DNA of 64,000 nt from an uncultured Pelagibacteraceae bacterium. Its GTDB lineage: Bacteria > Pseudomonadota > Alphaproteobacteria > Pelagibacterales > Pelagibacteraceae. Of the stretch, positions 29,373 through 38,981 are shown in pieces. Where the stretch lies: NCBI GenBank assembly GCA_902566775.1, contig CACFKF010000002.1, positions 34,993 through 98,992 on the forward strand, written 5' to 3'. Made by a program: the position numbers and the translations under genes. The first letter of the stretch is position 1, and each line of letters opens with the position of its first letter. The notes under the pieces are model-generated. The model was not told the DNA's origin. It saw only the letters and a list, made by a program, of their open reading frames with translations, and searched no databases.

Positions 29373-30258
29373 CTGATATTCTATTATTTATATCAGAATT
29401 TTTCTTTAACAATATTGATAAAAGGGAACTTATTTTTTCTTGTAAATCTTTTCTTTCAACAATTAAATCAACAAAACCGCATTCTTGAACATATTCTGCA
29501 CGTTGAAAGTTTTCTGGCAAATCTTCTTTTACTGTAGCTTGAATTACTCTGCGTCCAGCAAATGCAATTAAAGAATTTGGTTCTGCAAGAGTTATGTCAC
29601 CCAACATAGCAAAAGATGCAGTAATACCCCCAGCTGTTGGATCTGTAAAACAAACTATATAGGGAATGTTATTTTTTTTTAATTCATTAACAGCTAAAGT
29701 TGTTCTGGTCATTTGTGTAAGCGCAATTGGTGACTCCATCATTCTTTGACCCCCTCCGCAAGGGAAAAACACAAATGGATTATTATTGTCAATTGCATGT
29801 TGAATTCCTGTAATAACTGCTTCACCTTCTGCCGAGGCAACACTACCACCAATAAAATCAAAATTGATTGCACCAGCTGTAATATTTATTCCATTTATGT
29901 TTCCTCTTGATATCATTACAGCACAATCTTGGTTAGTTTTTTTTCTAGCTTCTTTTAATCTATCGGTATATTTTTTTGAGTCTTCAAATCCCAAAGGATC
30001 GTCTTTAGGTATTGGTGTCTTTATTACTTCGTAATTATTTTTTCCAAAAAAAATATCAAACCTTTGTCTACAACTAATTCTATGATGTTTGCCGCATGAA
30101 TTACAAACCCATAGGTTTTCCTCAAGTTCTTTTTTTAAAATTGGCCCTTTGCAACAAGATGTCCAATCACTACTCTCGATTTCTTCTTTAGTTGGTCTTT
30201 TTTTTAATACCTTTTTTATTTTATCACCAATATGAAGAACACGTTTTATCCAATTCAT
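29326..30258 (-). CDS. accD: Acetyl-CoA carboxylase carboxyltransferase subunit beta
   Basis: Zn ribbon WTSCCKGPI...LWVCNSCGKHHRI; GGQRMMESPIALTQM; GGITASFAMLGDI. Confidence 0.96.
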   Translation of the reverse strand: MNWIKRVLHIGDKIKKVLKKRPTKEEIESSDWTSCCKGPILKKELEENLWVCNSCGKHHRISCRQRFDIFFGKNNYEVIKTPIPKDDPLGFEDSKKYTDRLKEARKKTNQDCAVMISRGNINGINITAGAINFDFIGGSVASAEGEAVITGIQHAIDNNNPFVFFPCGGGQRMMESPIALTQMTRTTLAVNELKKNNIPYIVCFTDPTAGGITASFAMLGDITLAEPNSLIAFAGRRVIQATVKEDLPENFQRAEYVQECGFVDLIVERKDLQEKISSLLSILLKKNSDINNRISDETSEANFETAAKAS

Positions 30259-31058
30259 AATATTTTATTTTTTAACCTTGTTACCATCTTAACAACATTT
30301 GTGACAGGATTTTGTCTTTTTTTTAAAGATTCTGAAATTTTCTTACATAATGCGCTTCCTACTACTAAGCCATCGGCTTTTTTTAGCGATGAAATAGTTT
30401 TTTCAGTAATTCCAAAGCCAATCACAACATTTTTTGATCTATTTATTTTTTTAATAGATAAATATTTTTCCAAAATTTTTTTTGAAGAAACTTTAAGTTT
30501 GCCCCCAGTTGTTGATAGCATGCTTATATAATAAATCATATCATGTGAATCTTTTATAATTTTCTTCATTCTTTCTTTAGAAGTTGTAGGTGATAAGAGT
30601 TGAACAAAGCTTATTGATTTTTTCTTACATTTTTGAGCAAATTTTTTGTTTTCGGGCCAAGGCAAATCAACAACAATTAATCCATCTACTTTAGATAATT
30701 TGCAGTTTTTTAAAAAATTATTTTCACCGTTCTGATAAATTAAATTATAGTAACCCATTAATATTAAAGGTTTTTTAGGATTATTTTTTTTAAATCTTTT
30801 AGCAATTTGAAAAGTATCCTTTAAAGTGGTTCCATTTTTCAAAGATCTATAAGTGCTATTTTGAATCTGGCCTCCATCTGCAATAGGACAGTTGTGTAAA
30901 AATGATAGTTCTAGAATATCAACATATTTTGCAATTGAATTTAATATTTTTAATGAATTTTTTTTGGTATTATCGCCAGCAACAGTAAAAGATATGAGAG
31001 CTGTTCTTTTTTCTCTTTTAGTTTTTTTAAATGCTAAACTAATTGGAGATATTGTCAT
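30255..31058 (-). CDS. trpA: Tryptophan synthase alpha chain
   Basis: TrpA fold: ILMGYYNLIYQNG; DGLIVVDLPWPE; VIGFGITE; upstream trpB. Confidence 0.93.
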   Translation of the reverse strand: MTISPISLAFKKTKREKRTALISFTVAGDNTKKNSLKILNSIAKYVDILELSFLHNCPIADGGQIQNSTYRSLKNGTTLKDTFQIAKRFKKNNPKKPLILMGYYNLIYQNGENNFLKNCKLSKVDGLIVVDLPWPENKKFAQKCKKKSISFVQLLSPTTSKERMKKIIKDSHDMIYYISMLSTTGGKLKVSSKKILEKYLSIKKINRSKNVVIGFGITEKTISSLKKADGLVVGSALCKKISESLKKRQNPVTNVVKMVTRLKNKIL

Positions 31059-31061
31059 TAT

Positions 31062-32288
31062 TTAAATTCCTAATCTCTGCTTTAAGATATCTTTGTCTTT
31101 ATGTGCATCACCACATGAGTTTACAATTATAACTGTATCCTTGCTCAATTTTGGAGCTAATTTTATTGCCTCTGCAAATGCATGGCTAGGTTCCAAGCTT
31201 GGATTTAAATTTTCAAATTTGGTTACTAACATATATGCACTTAATGCTTCTTCATCAGTGGCTGCTGTGTACCTTGCTCTTTTTGCATCCTTTAAAAAAC
31301 AATGTAGAGGAGAAACTCCTGGATAATCTAATCCAGCGCTAATAGATTCCGTTTCTTCTATTTGACCTTCTGGGGACATAATTACATATTGAGAGGCACC
31401 ATGGAGAATTCCTATTTTTGAACCATAAGTTAGTGGAGCTGCATGTTTTTTACTTTGCTTTGGTCCCCCTGCTTCAACACCAACGAACTCAATTTGTTTT
31501 TTATTATAATGCATAAATTCATTCCAAAAGCCAAAGCTTGAAGAACCTCCTCCGACACAATTTAACAATTTTATTTTTTTTGGGATACTTCCAAACTCTT
31601 TTTTTATTTGTATAAAAAGTTCTCTAGAAATTTGTGATGTACTCCAGCCACAAATTTTGACGAAAATATTAGGTCCTACAGTTGAGCCTACACACATATG
31701 AGTAGTATCACAATTTGATACCCAGTATCTCATGCATTCACTAACAGCATCAACAAGTGTTTGGCTGCCCGTATAAACTGGAACTATTTCAGCGCCATTT
31801 TTTTTCATTGCATCACAGTTGGGTTTTTGTCTTTTAATGTCTTTTGCACCCATAAATATTTTACATTTTAAGCCAAATTTTTTTGCAGCCATACTAAGCA
31901 TTTTTCCTGCATACCCTGCTCCTGTATCACCTACAATATATTTTTTTCCAGCTCTTTTAGCTATAAGGCAATGAACTGTAGCATTGTAAATTTTATGAGC
32001 ACCTCCATTGGCTTCAGAAACAATTTTTGTCCATATTTGAGCACCGCCCAGACTTTTAGTTAAGTTTTCCAATTTTACGAAAGAAGTTGGCGATCCTACC
32101 CAATTTTTAAAATAATAATCTCTTTCTTTAATAAATTTTTTGTCTCTTCTTAATTTTTCAAACAAAACAGTAAGATCTTCGACAGGTTTTTTCAGTGTTT
32201 CAGGAATAAAATTGCCTCCGAATTTGCCTCCCCAAAAACCATTTTTATCATGTTGGTCAATTAATGGTATGTCCTTTTTAATTTTCAT
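31062..32288 (-). CDS. trpB: Tryptophan synthase beta chain
   Basis: NGGAHKIYNATVHCLIAKRAGK; NCVGGGSSSFGFWNEF; AGLDYPGVSPLH. Confidence 0.96.
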   Translation of the reverse strand: MKIKKDIPLIDQHDKNGFWGGKFGGNFIPETLKKPVEDLTVLFEKLRRDKKFIKERDYYFKNWVGSPTSFVKLENLTKSLGGAQIWTKIVSEANGGAHKIYNATVHCLIAKRAGKKYIVGDTGAGYAGKMLSMAAKKFGLKCKIFMGAKDIKRQKPNCDAMKKNGAEIVPVYTGSQTLVDAVSECMRYWVSNCDTTHMCVGSTVGPNIFVKICGWSTSQISRELFIQIKKEFGSIPKKIKLLNCVGGGSSSFGFWNEFMHYNKKQIEFVGVEAGGPKQSKKHAAPLTYGSKIGILHGASQYVIMSPEGQIEETESISAGLDYPGVSPLHCFLKDAKRARYTAATDEEALSAYMLVTKFENLNPSLEPSHAFAEAIKLAPKLSKDTVIIVNSCGDAHKDKDILKQRLGI

Positions 32289-32895
32289 TGTTTAGTTTTT
32301 TTAACTTATTCAAAAAGTTTTTAATTTTTGATATATCTTTTACTTTATTTGTTTCTAAAGCACCAGAAACATCAACTATATCAGCTAAATTAAAAATTCT
32401 TTCAAGTTTATCTATGTTAATATTTCCAGCAATCATTTTAGTGACTTTGCTTTGAATTGAATTCATCCAATCAAAATTCCAATCTAAACTTAGTTCAAGC
32501 CCCGAACTATCCCAAAGAATAATATCGGCAATCTTTTCGAATTGTTTATAGTTTAAGATATCTTTTTTATTTTTAATTTGAATAGTTACAATTACTTTTT
32601 TATTAAATTTTAATTTGATATCAGAAATTGATTTTTCATTATAATTTCCATAGATTTGAAAATAATCTATATTTAGTTTTGAAAATTTTTCTAACTCCTC
32701 ATTTTTTGGATTAACTAATACGCCAACATATTTTGTATATTTTTTTTCTATGTTTGTTAATTCCTTTGCTTTTTCAAATTGAATAAATCTATGACTTTTT
32801 GGATAATTTAAAATGAAACCACAATAATCTGCCTCATGTTGTACACAAGTTTTTACTTGTTCTGCACTGGAAAGACCACACACTTTCACTTTCAT
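32278..32895 (-). CDS. trpF: Phosphoribosylanthranilate isomerase
   Basis: MKVKVCGLSSAEQVKTC; DYCGFILNYPKSHRFI; IVDVSGALETNK; between trpB and pyrF. Confidence 0.9.
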   Translation of the reverse strand: MKVKVCGLSSAEQVKTCVQHEADYCGFILNYPKSHRFIQFEKAKELTNIEKKYTKYVGVLVNPKNEELEKFSKLNIDYFQIYGNYNEKSISDIKLKFNKKVIVTIQIKNKKDILNYKQFEKIADIILWDSSGLELSLDWNFDWMNSIQSKVTKMIAGNINIDKLERIFNLADIVDVSGALETNKVKDISKIKNFLNKLKKLNNEN

Positions 32896-32899
32896 TATT

Positions 32900-33571
32900 T
32901 TAATTTAATGATTTAATTAATCTTTGCATATTCTTACTAATATTTCCTTGCGTAATACTTCTGCCAATTACAATTGAAGTAGCTCCATTTTTAAAAGCTT
33001 TTCTTGGAGTCATGATACGTTTTTGATCTTTAGCTTTGTCTCCAATTAATCTGATACCTGGAGTAATTATTTCTTTTTTAAAAATGTTTTTTACAAAGGG
33101 AACTTCATGTGCACTGCAAACAAAGGCATCCAAATTTGCTTTTGCGGCTAATCTAGCTTGTTTAACAACTAGTTTATTAACTGATTTAGTATGACCAATT
33201 TGTCTCAGTTTTCTATCATTTAATGATGTAAGCGTACTAACACCCACTATTTTAATTTTCCCAGATACTCTTTTCACAGCTTTTAGTGCATCTAGTCCTG
33301 AACTTATATGAATTGTTAAGTAATTTATCTTTAAATCTTTAATTGCTTTTACGGCAGAAGCACAGGTATTTGGTATGTCATTTAGTTTTAAATCTAAAAA
33401 TGTAATTTTTTTTTTTATTTTTGAAACATAGTATCTGCCATATTTTGAATTAATAAATTCTAAACCAAATTTATATCCGATTTTTAAATTTTTTGTTTGA
33501 GTAAGCTTAATTATCTTTTTAACTTTTGAAATATTATTAGTGTCACAAGCTATAAAAATTTTATTATTCAT
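32900..33571 (-). CDS. pyrF: Orotidine 5'-phosphate decarboxylase
   Basis: ITFLDLKLNDIPNTCASAV; IITPGIRL; IVIGRSITQ. Confidence 0.92.
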   Translation of the reverse strand: MNNKIFIACDTNNISKVKKIIKLTQTKNLKIGYKFGLEFINSKYGRYYVSKIKKKITFLDLKLNDIPNTCASAVKAIKDLKINYLTIHISSGLDALKAVKRVSGKIKIVGVSTLTSLNDRKLRQIGHTKSVNKLVVKQARLAAKANLDAFVCSAHEVPFVKNIFKKEIITPGIRLIGDKAKDQKRIMTPRKAFKNGATSIVIGRSITQGNISKNMQRLIKSLN

Positions 33572-33854
33572 TATTGTTTATTTTTTTAAAAAGCTTTTTA
33601 CTCATTTTAAATCGAATTTTTCTTTTTTCTGGAGTTTCAAGTTTTTCACCCGTTCTTGGATTTCTTGACAATCTAGCTTTTTGAGTTTGTACAGACCATG
33701 TGCCAAAGTCCCTTAATTCAACATTTTCTCCTTTATTTAAAGCTATCTTAATTTCATTAAGAACAATATTTAAAGTTTTTTCTAAGTCTTTTTTTAAAAA
33801 ATTGGGGTAATTATCAGAGAGTTGTTTTAGCAGCTTAGATTTTACAATAGCCAA
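33564..33854 (-). CDS. ihfB: Integration host factor/HU family protein, IHF beta-like
   Basis: GENVELRDFGTWSVQTQKARLSRNPRTGEKL; downstream of rpsA. Confidence 0.9.
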   Translation of the reverse strand: MAIVKSKLLKQLSDNYPNFLKKDLEKTLNIVLNEIKIALNKGENVELRDFGTWSVQTQKARLSRNPRTGEKLETPEKRKIRFKMSKKLFKKINNNE

Positions 33855-33860
33855 CTTGGA

Positions 33861-35591
33861 TTACTTTTTTTCTTTTTTTTGTTTTTTTTCCAATTTATCT
33901 GATAAAGACGAAAATGGAAGATTTTTTCCTGAAAGTGGTGAACTAAATTTAGAAACTGCCTCTTTATTTTTTAACTCTTCTAGCAATTTTATACTAAGCG
34001 AGACCTTTCTTTTTTTTAAGTCTAATTCTGCAATTGCAGCATCAATACGTTCAGATCCAACAAATCTAGAAGGTCTAGCATCAGCAGAATTAATTGCAAT
34101 TTGTGATTTTTTTATTATAAAATCCAATTCACATCCTTCTGGCTTGACCACAAGACCTTTATTATCAGAACTAACAACTTTCACGGTGATCGCATCATTT
34201 ACTTTTTTGTACTTGAACCAGTCGAAAGGATCTGCTTTAGTTTGACGCAAGCCAACTCTAACTTTTTGTTGATCTTTTTTAATTTCTAAGACTTTTACTT
34301 TAAGCTTATCACCTTTTTGGTATTTTTTTAATTCAGCCTCTGGATCTTTTCCATATGTAAGATCATTACAATGAAGAAATGCATCAATTCCCAAATCATC
34401 TATTGTTAAATATATAGCATATTCGTTAAAGGTTTTTACAACACCTTCAACTTCAGTTCCAATTGGGTATTTTTTTTCCATCAATTCATATGGATTTTTT
34501 TGAGTTAGACGGTGAGAGATTGCAATTCTTCTTTTTTCTTTGTCAATTTCAGTAATTACACATTCAATTTCATCACCTACTTTGAACATTTTTTTTGCAG
34601 AAGGATTTTTCTTTGTCCAACTTAATTCGCTTGAATGTAACAAGGTAGAGAGTCCAGGCTCTAATTCGCAAAATGCTCCAAAATCCATTATTTTAACAAC
34701 CTTTACTTTGTATGGTTTATTTAATTCATAGTTTGAAATGTGTCCAAAAGGATCAGGAGAAAGTTGTTTTATGCTACAGCCAACTTGTAATTTTTCTTTA
34801 TCAACACTAATGACTAATAAATCATGTTTTTCACCAATATTAAAAATTTCATCTGGGTGATTTATTCTTGAGTAACTTATTTCTTGTAAATGGACCAACA
34901 CATCCAATTCAGAATTGACATCAAAAAAACAGCCAAAACTTGAGTAACCTTTAACTACCGCATTTTTAATTACATCTCCAACCTTATACTTTTCAACAAT
35001 TTTTGCTTTATCTTCTTTTTTATTTGAAGAAATTATTTGTCGTCTTGATACGCAAGCATTTCCCCTAATTTTGTCCAATTTGATTAGCGCAAATTTCTGA
35101 GGTTCATTCATTAAATGAGAAATATCTTTTAGTGGTTTATCCGAAATTTGAGATCCAGGACAAAACATTAATGATCCTGTATCAAGATGTTCAACTATAA
35201 CACCACCTTTACACTTTGAAGTAATTTTACCAATTATAGGCTCATTTTTTTCATAAGCTTTTTCTAATTCAAACCATCCTTTAATTTTTTGTGCTTTTAT
35301 TGCCGAAACTACAACTTCACCATTTCTATCCTCGATTTTTTCAAGCAAAACTGAAATTTTATCTCCAACTTTAATATTTTCATAAATTTTTATAGTCTTT
35401 ACTTCATTAATATCTAATACTGGCTCTGATTTTAATCCTTCGATAAATAAGAATATAAATTTTTCAGTAATTTTTGAGATCTTTCCTTCTACAATTTTTC
35501 CTTCTTCAATTTTATTTCTTGATAATTGGTTATTTAACAGTTCAACAAATTCTTTGGAAGCGGTAGTATTTATTTCTTTATAAATTTCCAT
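33861..35591 (-). CDS. rpsA: 30S ribosomal protein S1
   Basis: Repeated S1/OB domains (VVKGYSSFGCFFDV, VKIMDFGAFCELEPG, GVVKTFNEYAIYL); cmk upstream, ihfB downstream. Confidence 0.96.
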   Translation of the reverse strand: MEIYKEINTTASKEFVELLNNQLSRNKIEEGKIVEGKISKITEKFIFLFIEGLKSEPVLDINEVKTIKIYENIKVGDKISVLLEKIEDRNGEVVVSAIKAQKIKGWFELEKAYEKNEPIIGKITSKCKGGVIVEHLDTGSLMFCPGSQISDKPLKDISHLMNEPQKFALIKLDKIRGNACVSRRQIISSNKKEDKAKIVEKYKVGDVIKNAVVKGYSSFGCFFDVNSELDVLVHLQEISYSRINHPDEIFNIGEKHDLLVISVDKEKLQVGCSIKQLSPDPFGHISNYELNKPYKVKVVKIMDFGAFCELEPGLSTLLHSSELSWTKKNPSAKKMFKVGDEIECVITEIDKEKRRIAISHRLTQKNPYELMEKKYPIGTEVEGVVKTFNEYAIYLTIDDLGIDAFLHCNDLTYGKDPEAELKKYQKGDKLKVKVLEIKKDQQKVRVGLRQTKADPFDWFKYKKVNDAITVKVVSSDNKGLVVKPEGCELDFIIKKSQIAINSADARPSRFVGSERIDAAIAELDLKKRKVSLSIKLLEELKNKEAVSKFSSPLSGKNLPFSSLSDKLEKKQKKEKK

Positions 35592-36243
35592 TAATTTTTA
35601 ATTTTTTATCAATTATTTTTTTTATTTTTAAAAAACATGCTCTTTTAGATAAATTTGTAGTATTAATCAAGATTGAATCTTTTGTTCTTTTAAGGGGCGA
35701 TATTCTTCTATTATAGTCACTTTTATCTCGTTTTTTAATGCTTTTAAGTACCTTGTTATATGGTATTTTTTTATTAAGACTTTTTAGTTCCAAGTATCTT
35801 CTTTTTGCTCTTGTTTTAATGCTTGCAGTAATGAAGAATTTAAAATCTGCATTAGGAATAATTTTATAAGTTATATCTCTTCCATCCAAGCAAGATCCAT
35901 TATATTTTTTTGGTGGGTTATATGCACATTTAATCTGAAAATTATGAACTAGTTTTCTAATTTTTTTGTTTTTTGCAATAATTGATGCAGCTACTCCAAC
36001 TTCATTAGTTAATAATTTTTTATTTTTTAAATCTGTTATTTTTAATTTTTTTATTTTGTTAATTATGAAAGAAGAACTAAATTTTTTTGAATTTTTAATT
36101 TTATAATATCCTAAAAGTCTATAAATTTTGCCAGTATCTAAATATAATAATTTATAATGCTTTGAAATTAGTTTAGCCTGTGTTCCTGCACCAGCAGCAG
36201 CTGGACTATCTATAGCGACTTTTAGATTTCTTTTTAACTTCAT
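35578..36243 (-). CDS. cmk: Cytidylate kinase
   Basis: VAIDSPAAAGAGTQAKLIS; LDTGKIYR; SCLDGRDITYKIIPNADFKFFITAS; aroA-cmk-rpsA synteny. Confidence 0.9.
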   Translation of the reverse strand: MKLKRNLKVAIDSPAAAGAGTQAKLISKHYKLLYLDTGKIYRLLGYYKIKNSKKFSSSFIINKIKKLKITDLKNKKLLTNEVGVAASIIAKNKKIRKLVHNFQIKCAYNPPKKYNGSCLDGRDITYKIIPNADFKFFITASIKTRAKRRYLELKSLNKKIPYNKVLKSIKKRDKSDYNRRISPLKRTKDSILINTTNLSKRACFLKIKKIIDKKLKINGNL

Positions 36244-37583
36244 AAATTTATTTTTGACCCAAGATCTTTTTTAAGAATTTTGAAAAATGATGGAAATGAA
36301 GTTCTAATTGATTCTGGATTATGTATTTTCCATTCTCCGCCAAGGGTTAATGCTGCAATTGTACTCATTGCCATAACTCTATGGTCTTTTAAATAATTTT
36401 TTATTTCGTATCTATTATTTAATTTTAAGTTTGGTTGTCCCCATATTTTGATACCATGATTTTTAATTAATTTATTTTTAACACCCATCATACTTAGAAT
36501 TTTTGATCCCCAATCTAATCTTCTAGATTCTTTTTTGTTTAATTCTTCGAGATTTTTGAAGTAAGAAACTCCTTTAGCCTTAGCGGCAGCAAGAAAAATT
36601 ATCAGAAATTCATCGATGGCACTAGTATTTAATTTAGAAGGACAGTTTATTGAATTTAATGATTTAGCACTTCTTACATGAATATCGGCAACCATCTCAC
36701 CTTTGTAATTTTTTTTATTTTTTAAATTTATTTTTGCACCCATTTTATTTAGTATTTGTATGATCCCACTTCTTGATTTATTTACTCCTACATTTTCTAT
36801 AATAAGTTTACTATCTTGAGACAATAGGGTTAACACAATAAAAAAAGCACTAGAGCTAATGTCTGAAGGAATATTATAGTTAAAGGCTTTAAAATTTTGT
36901 TTACCTTTAACTTTGATAATTTCAAAATTGTTAAATTTTTTTATTTTTATAGGAATTTTTAAATACTTGAATAAAAGTTCAGTATGATTCCTTGAAGGTT
37001 TGCATATTAGTTTAGTTTCACCAGGAACAGATAAAGCGGCGAGCATAACAGCACTTTTACATTGGCTAGAACCTTTGAGTTCTAAGTAGTTTATTGGAGT
37101 TAAATAATTACTACCTTTTATATATAAAGGTAAAGTATATTTGTTTTTTGGATAAAAAGTTGCACCAAATTCTGTGAGTGGATCAATTATTCTTTTCATG
37201 TCTCTCTTTGATAATGATTTATCTCCTATTATTTTTATTTTTTTCGAAGAGTTAATTAGAAGAGAGGTCAGCAGCCGTACACAAGTGCCCGAATTGTTTC
37301 CGTTTAAAGTTAAATTATCTTTATATACATAACTATTTAATCCATTGCCAGTAATTAGACAAAAATTATTTTTTTTATCCCATCTAATTTTTACTCCAAG
37401 TTTTTTTAGACAATTAATTGTACTTTCTACATCTTCAGATTTTAACAAATTGTCAGCTTTTGATTTTCCAATTGCTTGTGAAGCTAGGATAGCAAAACGA
37501 ATACTTAAACTTTTATCACCATCTACTTTTATTTTTTTATTATATTTTTTTATTATACGATTAATTATAATAGGTTTTGGCAT
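36240..37583 (-). CDS. aroA: 3-phosphoshikimate 1-carboxyvinyltransferase (EPSP synthase)
   Basis: KVDGDKSLSIRFAILA; GNNSGTCVRLLTSLL; DISSSAFFIV; KDHRVMAMS. Confidence 0.95.
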   Translation of the reverse strand: MPKPIIINRIIKKYNKKIKVDGDKSLSIRFAILASQAIGKSKADNLLKSEDVESTINCLKKLGVKIRWDKKNNFCLITGNGLNSYVYKDNLTLNGNNSGTCVRLLTSLLINSSKKIKIIGDKSLSKRDMKRIIDPLTEFGATFYPKNKYTLPLYIKGSNYLTPINYLELKGSSQCKSAVMLAALSVPGETKLICKPSRNHTELLFKYLKIPIKIKKFNNFEIIKVKGKQNFKAFNYNIPSDISSSAFFIVLTLLSQDSKLIIENVGVNKSRSGIIQILNKMGAKINLKNKKNYKGEMVADIHVRSAKSLNSINCPSKLNTSAIDEFLIIFLAAAKAKGVSYFKNLEELNKKESRRLDWGSKILSMMGVKNKLIKNHGIKIWGQPNLKLNNRYEIKNYLKDHRVMAMSTIAALTLGGEWKIHNPESIRTSFPSFFKILKKDLGSKINL

Positions 37584-37595
37584 TTTGACTTTCTA

Positions 37596-38375
37596 TTAAT
37601 TGAATTTAAATGAATCGCCAAAATATTGACTTCTTGCCGTAACATTATTCATAAGTTGGGAAGGTGTTCCTTGAGCTATGACTTTTCCATTAGAAAGTAT
37701 TATCGATGAGTCTGCTACAGCTAAAATATCTCTAGCTGCATGATCACATATAATGATTGAAATTTTTGGATTTTCTGTTTGCAAGTTTACAATTATTTCT
37801 TGAAGCATTTTGATTGTAAGTAAGTCCAATGCAGAATAAGGTTCATCAAGCAATAATATTTGAGGATCCCCTAAAAGCGCTAGTGCAATTACACATTTTT
37901 TTCGTTGTCCACCAGATAATAATTTAGTTTTTATATCCCTGACTGAATCTAATTCAAATTTTGAAATTAGTTTATTAATTTTTTCGTTTCTAATTCGATC
38001 ATCTTTTATTAAAACTTCACCAACACACTTTAAATTTTCATACAATGTAAGATCGGAAAAAAAACCACCATATTGAGGACAAAAACCTATTTTAAATTTT
38101 GTTGTTCTTTCATAAATTGGATAATTTGTTGCATTGATACCATTAAATAATATTGAACCGTAAGCTGGTTTTATTAAACCAGTTATCAAATTGAAAATAG
38201 TAGATTTTCCAACTCCGTTTGGCCCCAATAATCCTAGAATTTGTCCTTGATTAGCATCAAAATTAATATTGTCTAAAATTTGTCTCTTGCCAAATGATAA
38301 AGAGATTTTTTTTAAAGAAACTATTGGTTTTTGTTTTTTAAATGATTTGATTCTAAATTTTTTTATTACAGCCAT
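37596..38375 (-). CDS. lptB: LPS export ABC transporter ATP-binding protein
   Basis: GPNGVGKST; CPQYGGFFSDLTLYENL; LSGGQRKKC; LLLDEPYSALD; next to LptC-like gene. Confidence 0.88.
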   Translation of the reverse strand: MAVIKKFRIKSFKKQKPIVSLKKISLSFGKRQILDNINFDANQGQILGLLGPNGVGKSTIFNLITGLIKPAYGSILFNGINATNYPIYERTTKFKIGFCPQYGGFFSDLTLYENLKCVGEVLIKDDRIRNEKINKLISKFELDSVRDIKTKLLSGGQRKKCVIALALLGDPQILLLDEPYSALDLLTIKMLQEIIVNLQTENPKISIIICDHAARDILAVADSSIILSNGKVIAQGTPSQLMNNVTARSQYFGDSFKFN

Positions 38376-38384
38376 AATTATTTT

Positions 38385-38981
38385 TCATTTATAATTTATT
38401 ATTTTAATTTTTTCAGAATTATTATCCATAAAAATTTTAGTATTTTTTGTTATTAAATCAATTTCCAATCTATCAGCAGTTAATTTTGTTCCTGGTTTGT
38501 TATAAACTATATTTTTATACATCGATGCTTTATTATCATTAAATGATATATCTAAATTTTCACTAGTTGTTTTATGAATTAAATGAGTTAATTCAACATT
38601 TTCAAAAAAATTGGTTTCATGATCTATTTTGTTATAAATCGCATATTTTGACACTATTTTGATTGGTGGACTGTCTTTTAAATATATTAAAGCTTTTACA
38701 TTAGTCATAAACATTTTATTTGAATTTTGAATATCAACTTTTCCAAATTCTGAAAAAAGTTCATAATAGTTACCAGATTTATCAGAAAATGAATAATTTA
38801 TATCTTTTATTAAAGTTCCAGTTTCACTGTCAATTTTTGTTTCTGTATTTATAATTTTATCTGTTTCTAAGTTTGTTTTTTTTTGGCTTTTTTCTTCACT
38901 AAAATAAATAAAAAAAACAGATAAAATTATTCCCAATAATATTATAAATAATAATAATTGAATTATTATTTTTTTATTCAT
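38385..38981 (-). CDS. lptC: LptC-like LPS export protein
   Basis: N-terminal TM and beta-rich LptC/OstA-like sequence; between kdsD and lptB. Confidence 0.7.
   Translation of the reverse strand: MNKKIIIQLLLFIILLGIILSVFFIYFSEEKSQKKTNLETDKIINTETKIDSETGTLIKDINYSFSDKSGNYYELFSEFGKVDIQNSNKMFMTNVKALIYLKDSPPIKIVSKYAIYNKIDHETNFFENVELTHLIHKTTSENLDISFNDNKASMYKNIVYNKPGTKLTADRLEIDLITKNTKIFMDNNSEKIKIINYK

Noticed and set aside
33856-34245. 129-aa plus-strand ORF opposite rpsA
   Set aside because: Antisense to rpsA, no recognizable domain; same reasoning for other ORFs nested opposite known genes (e.g. 4484-4930, 6433-6879, 56922-57437).
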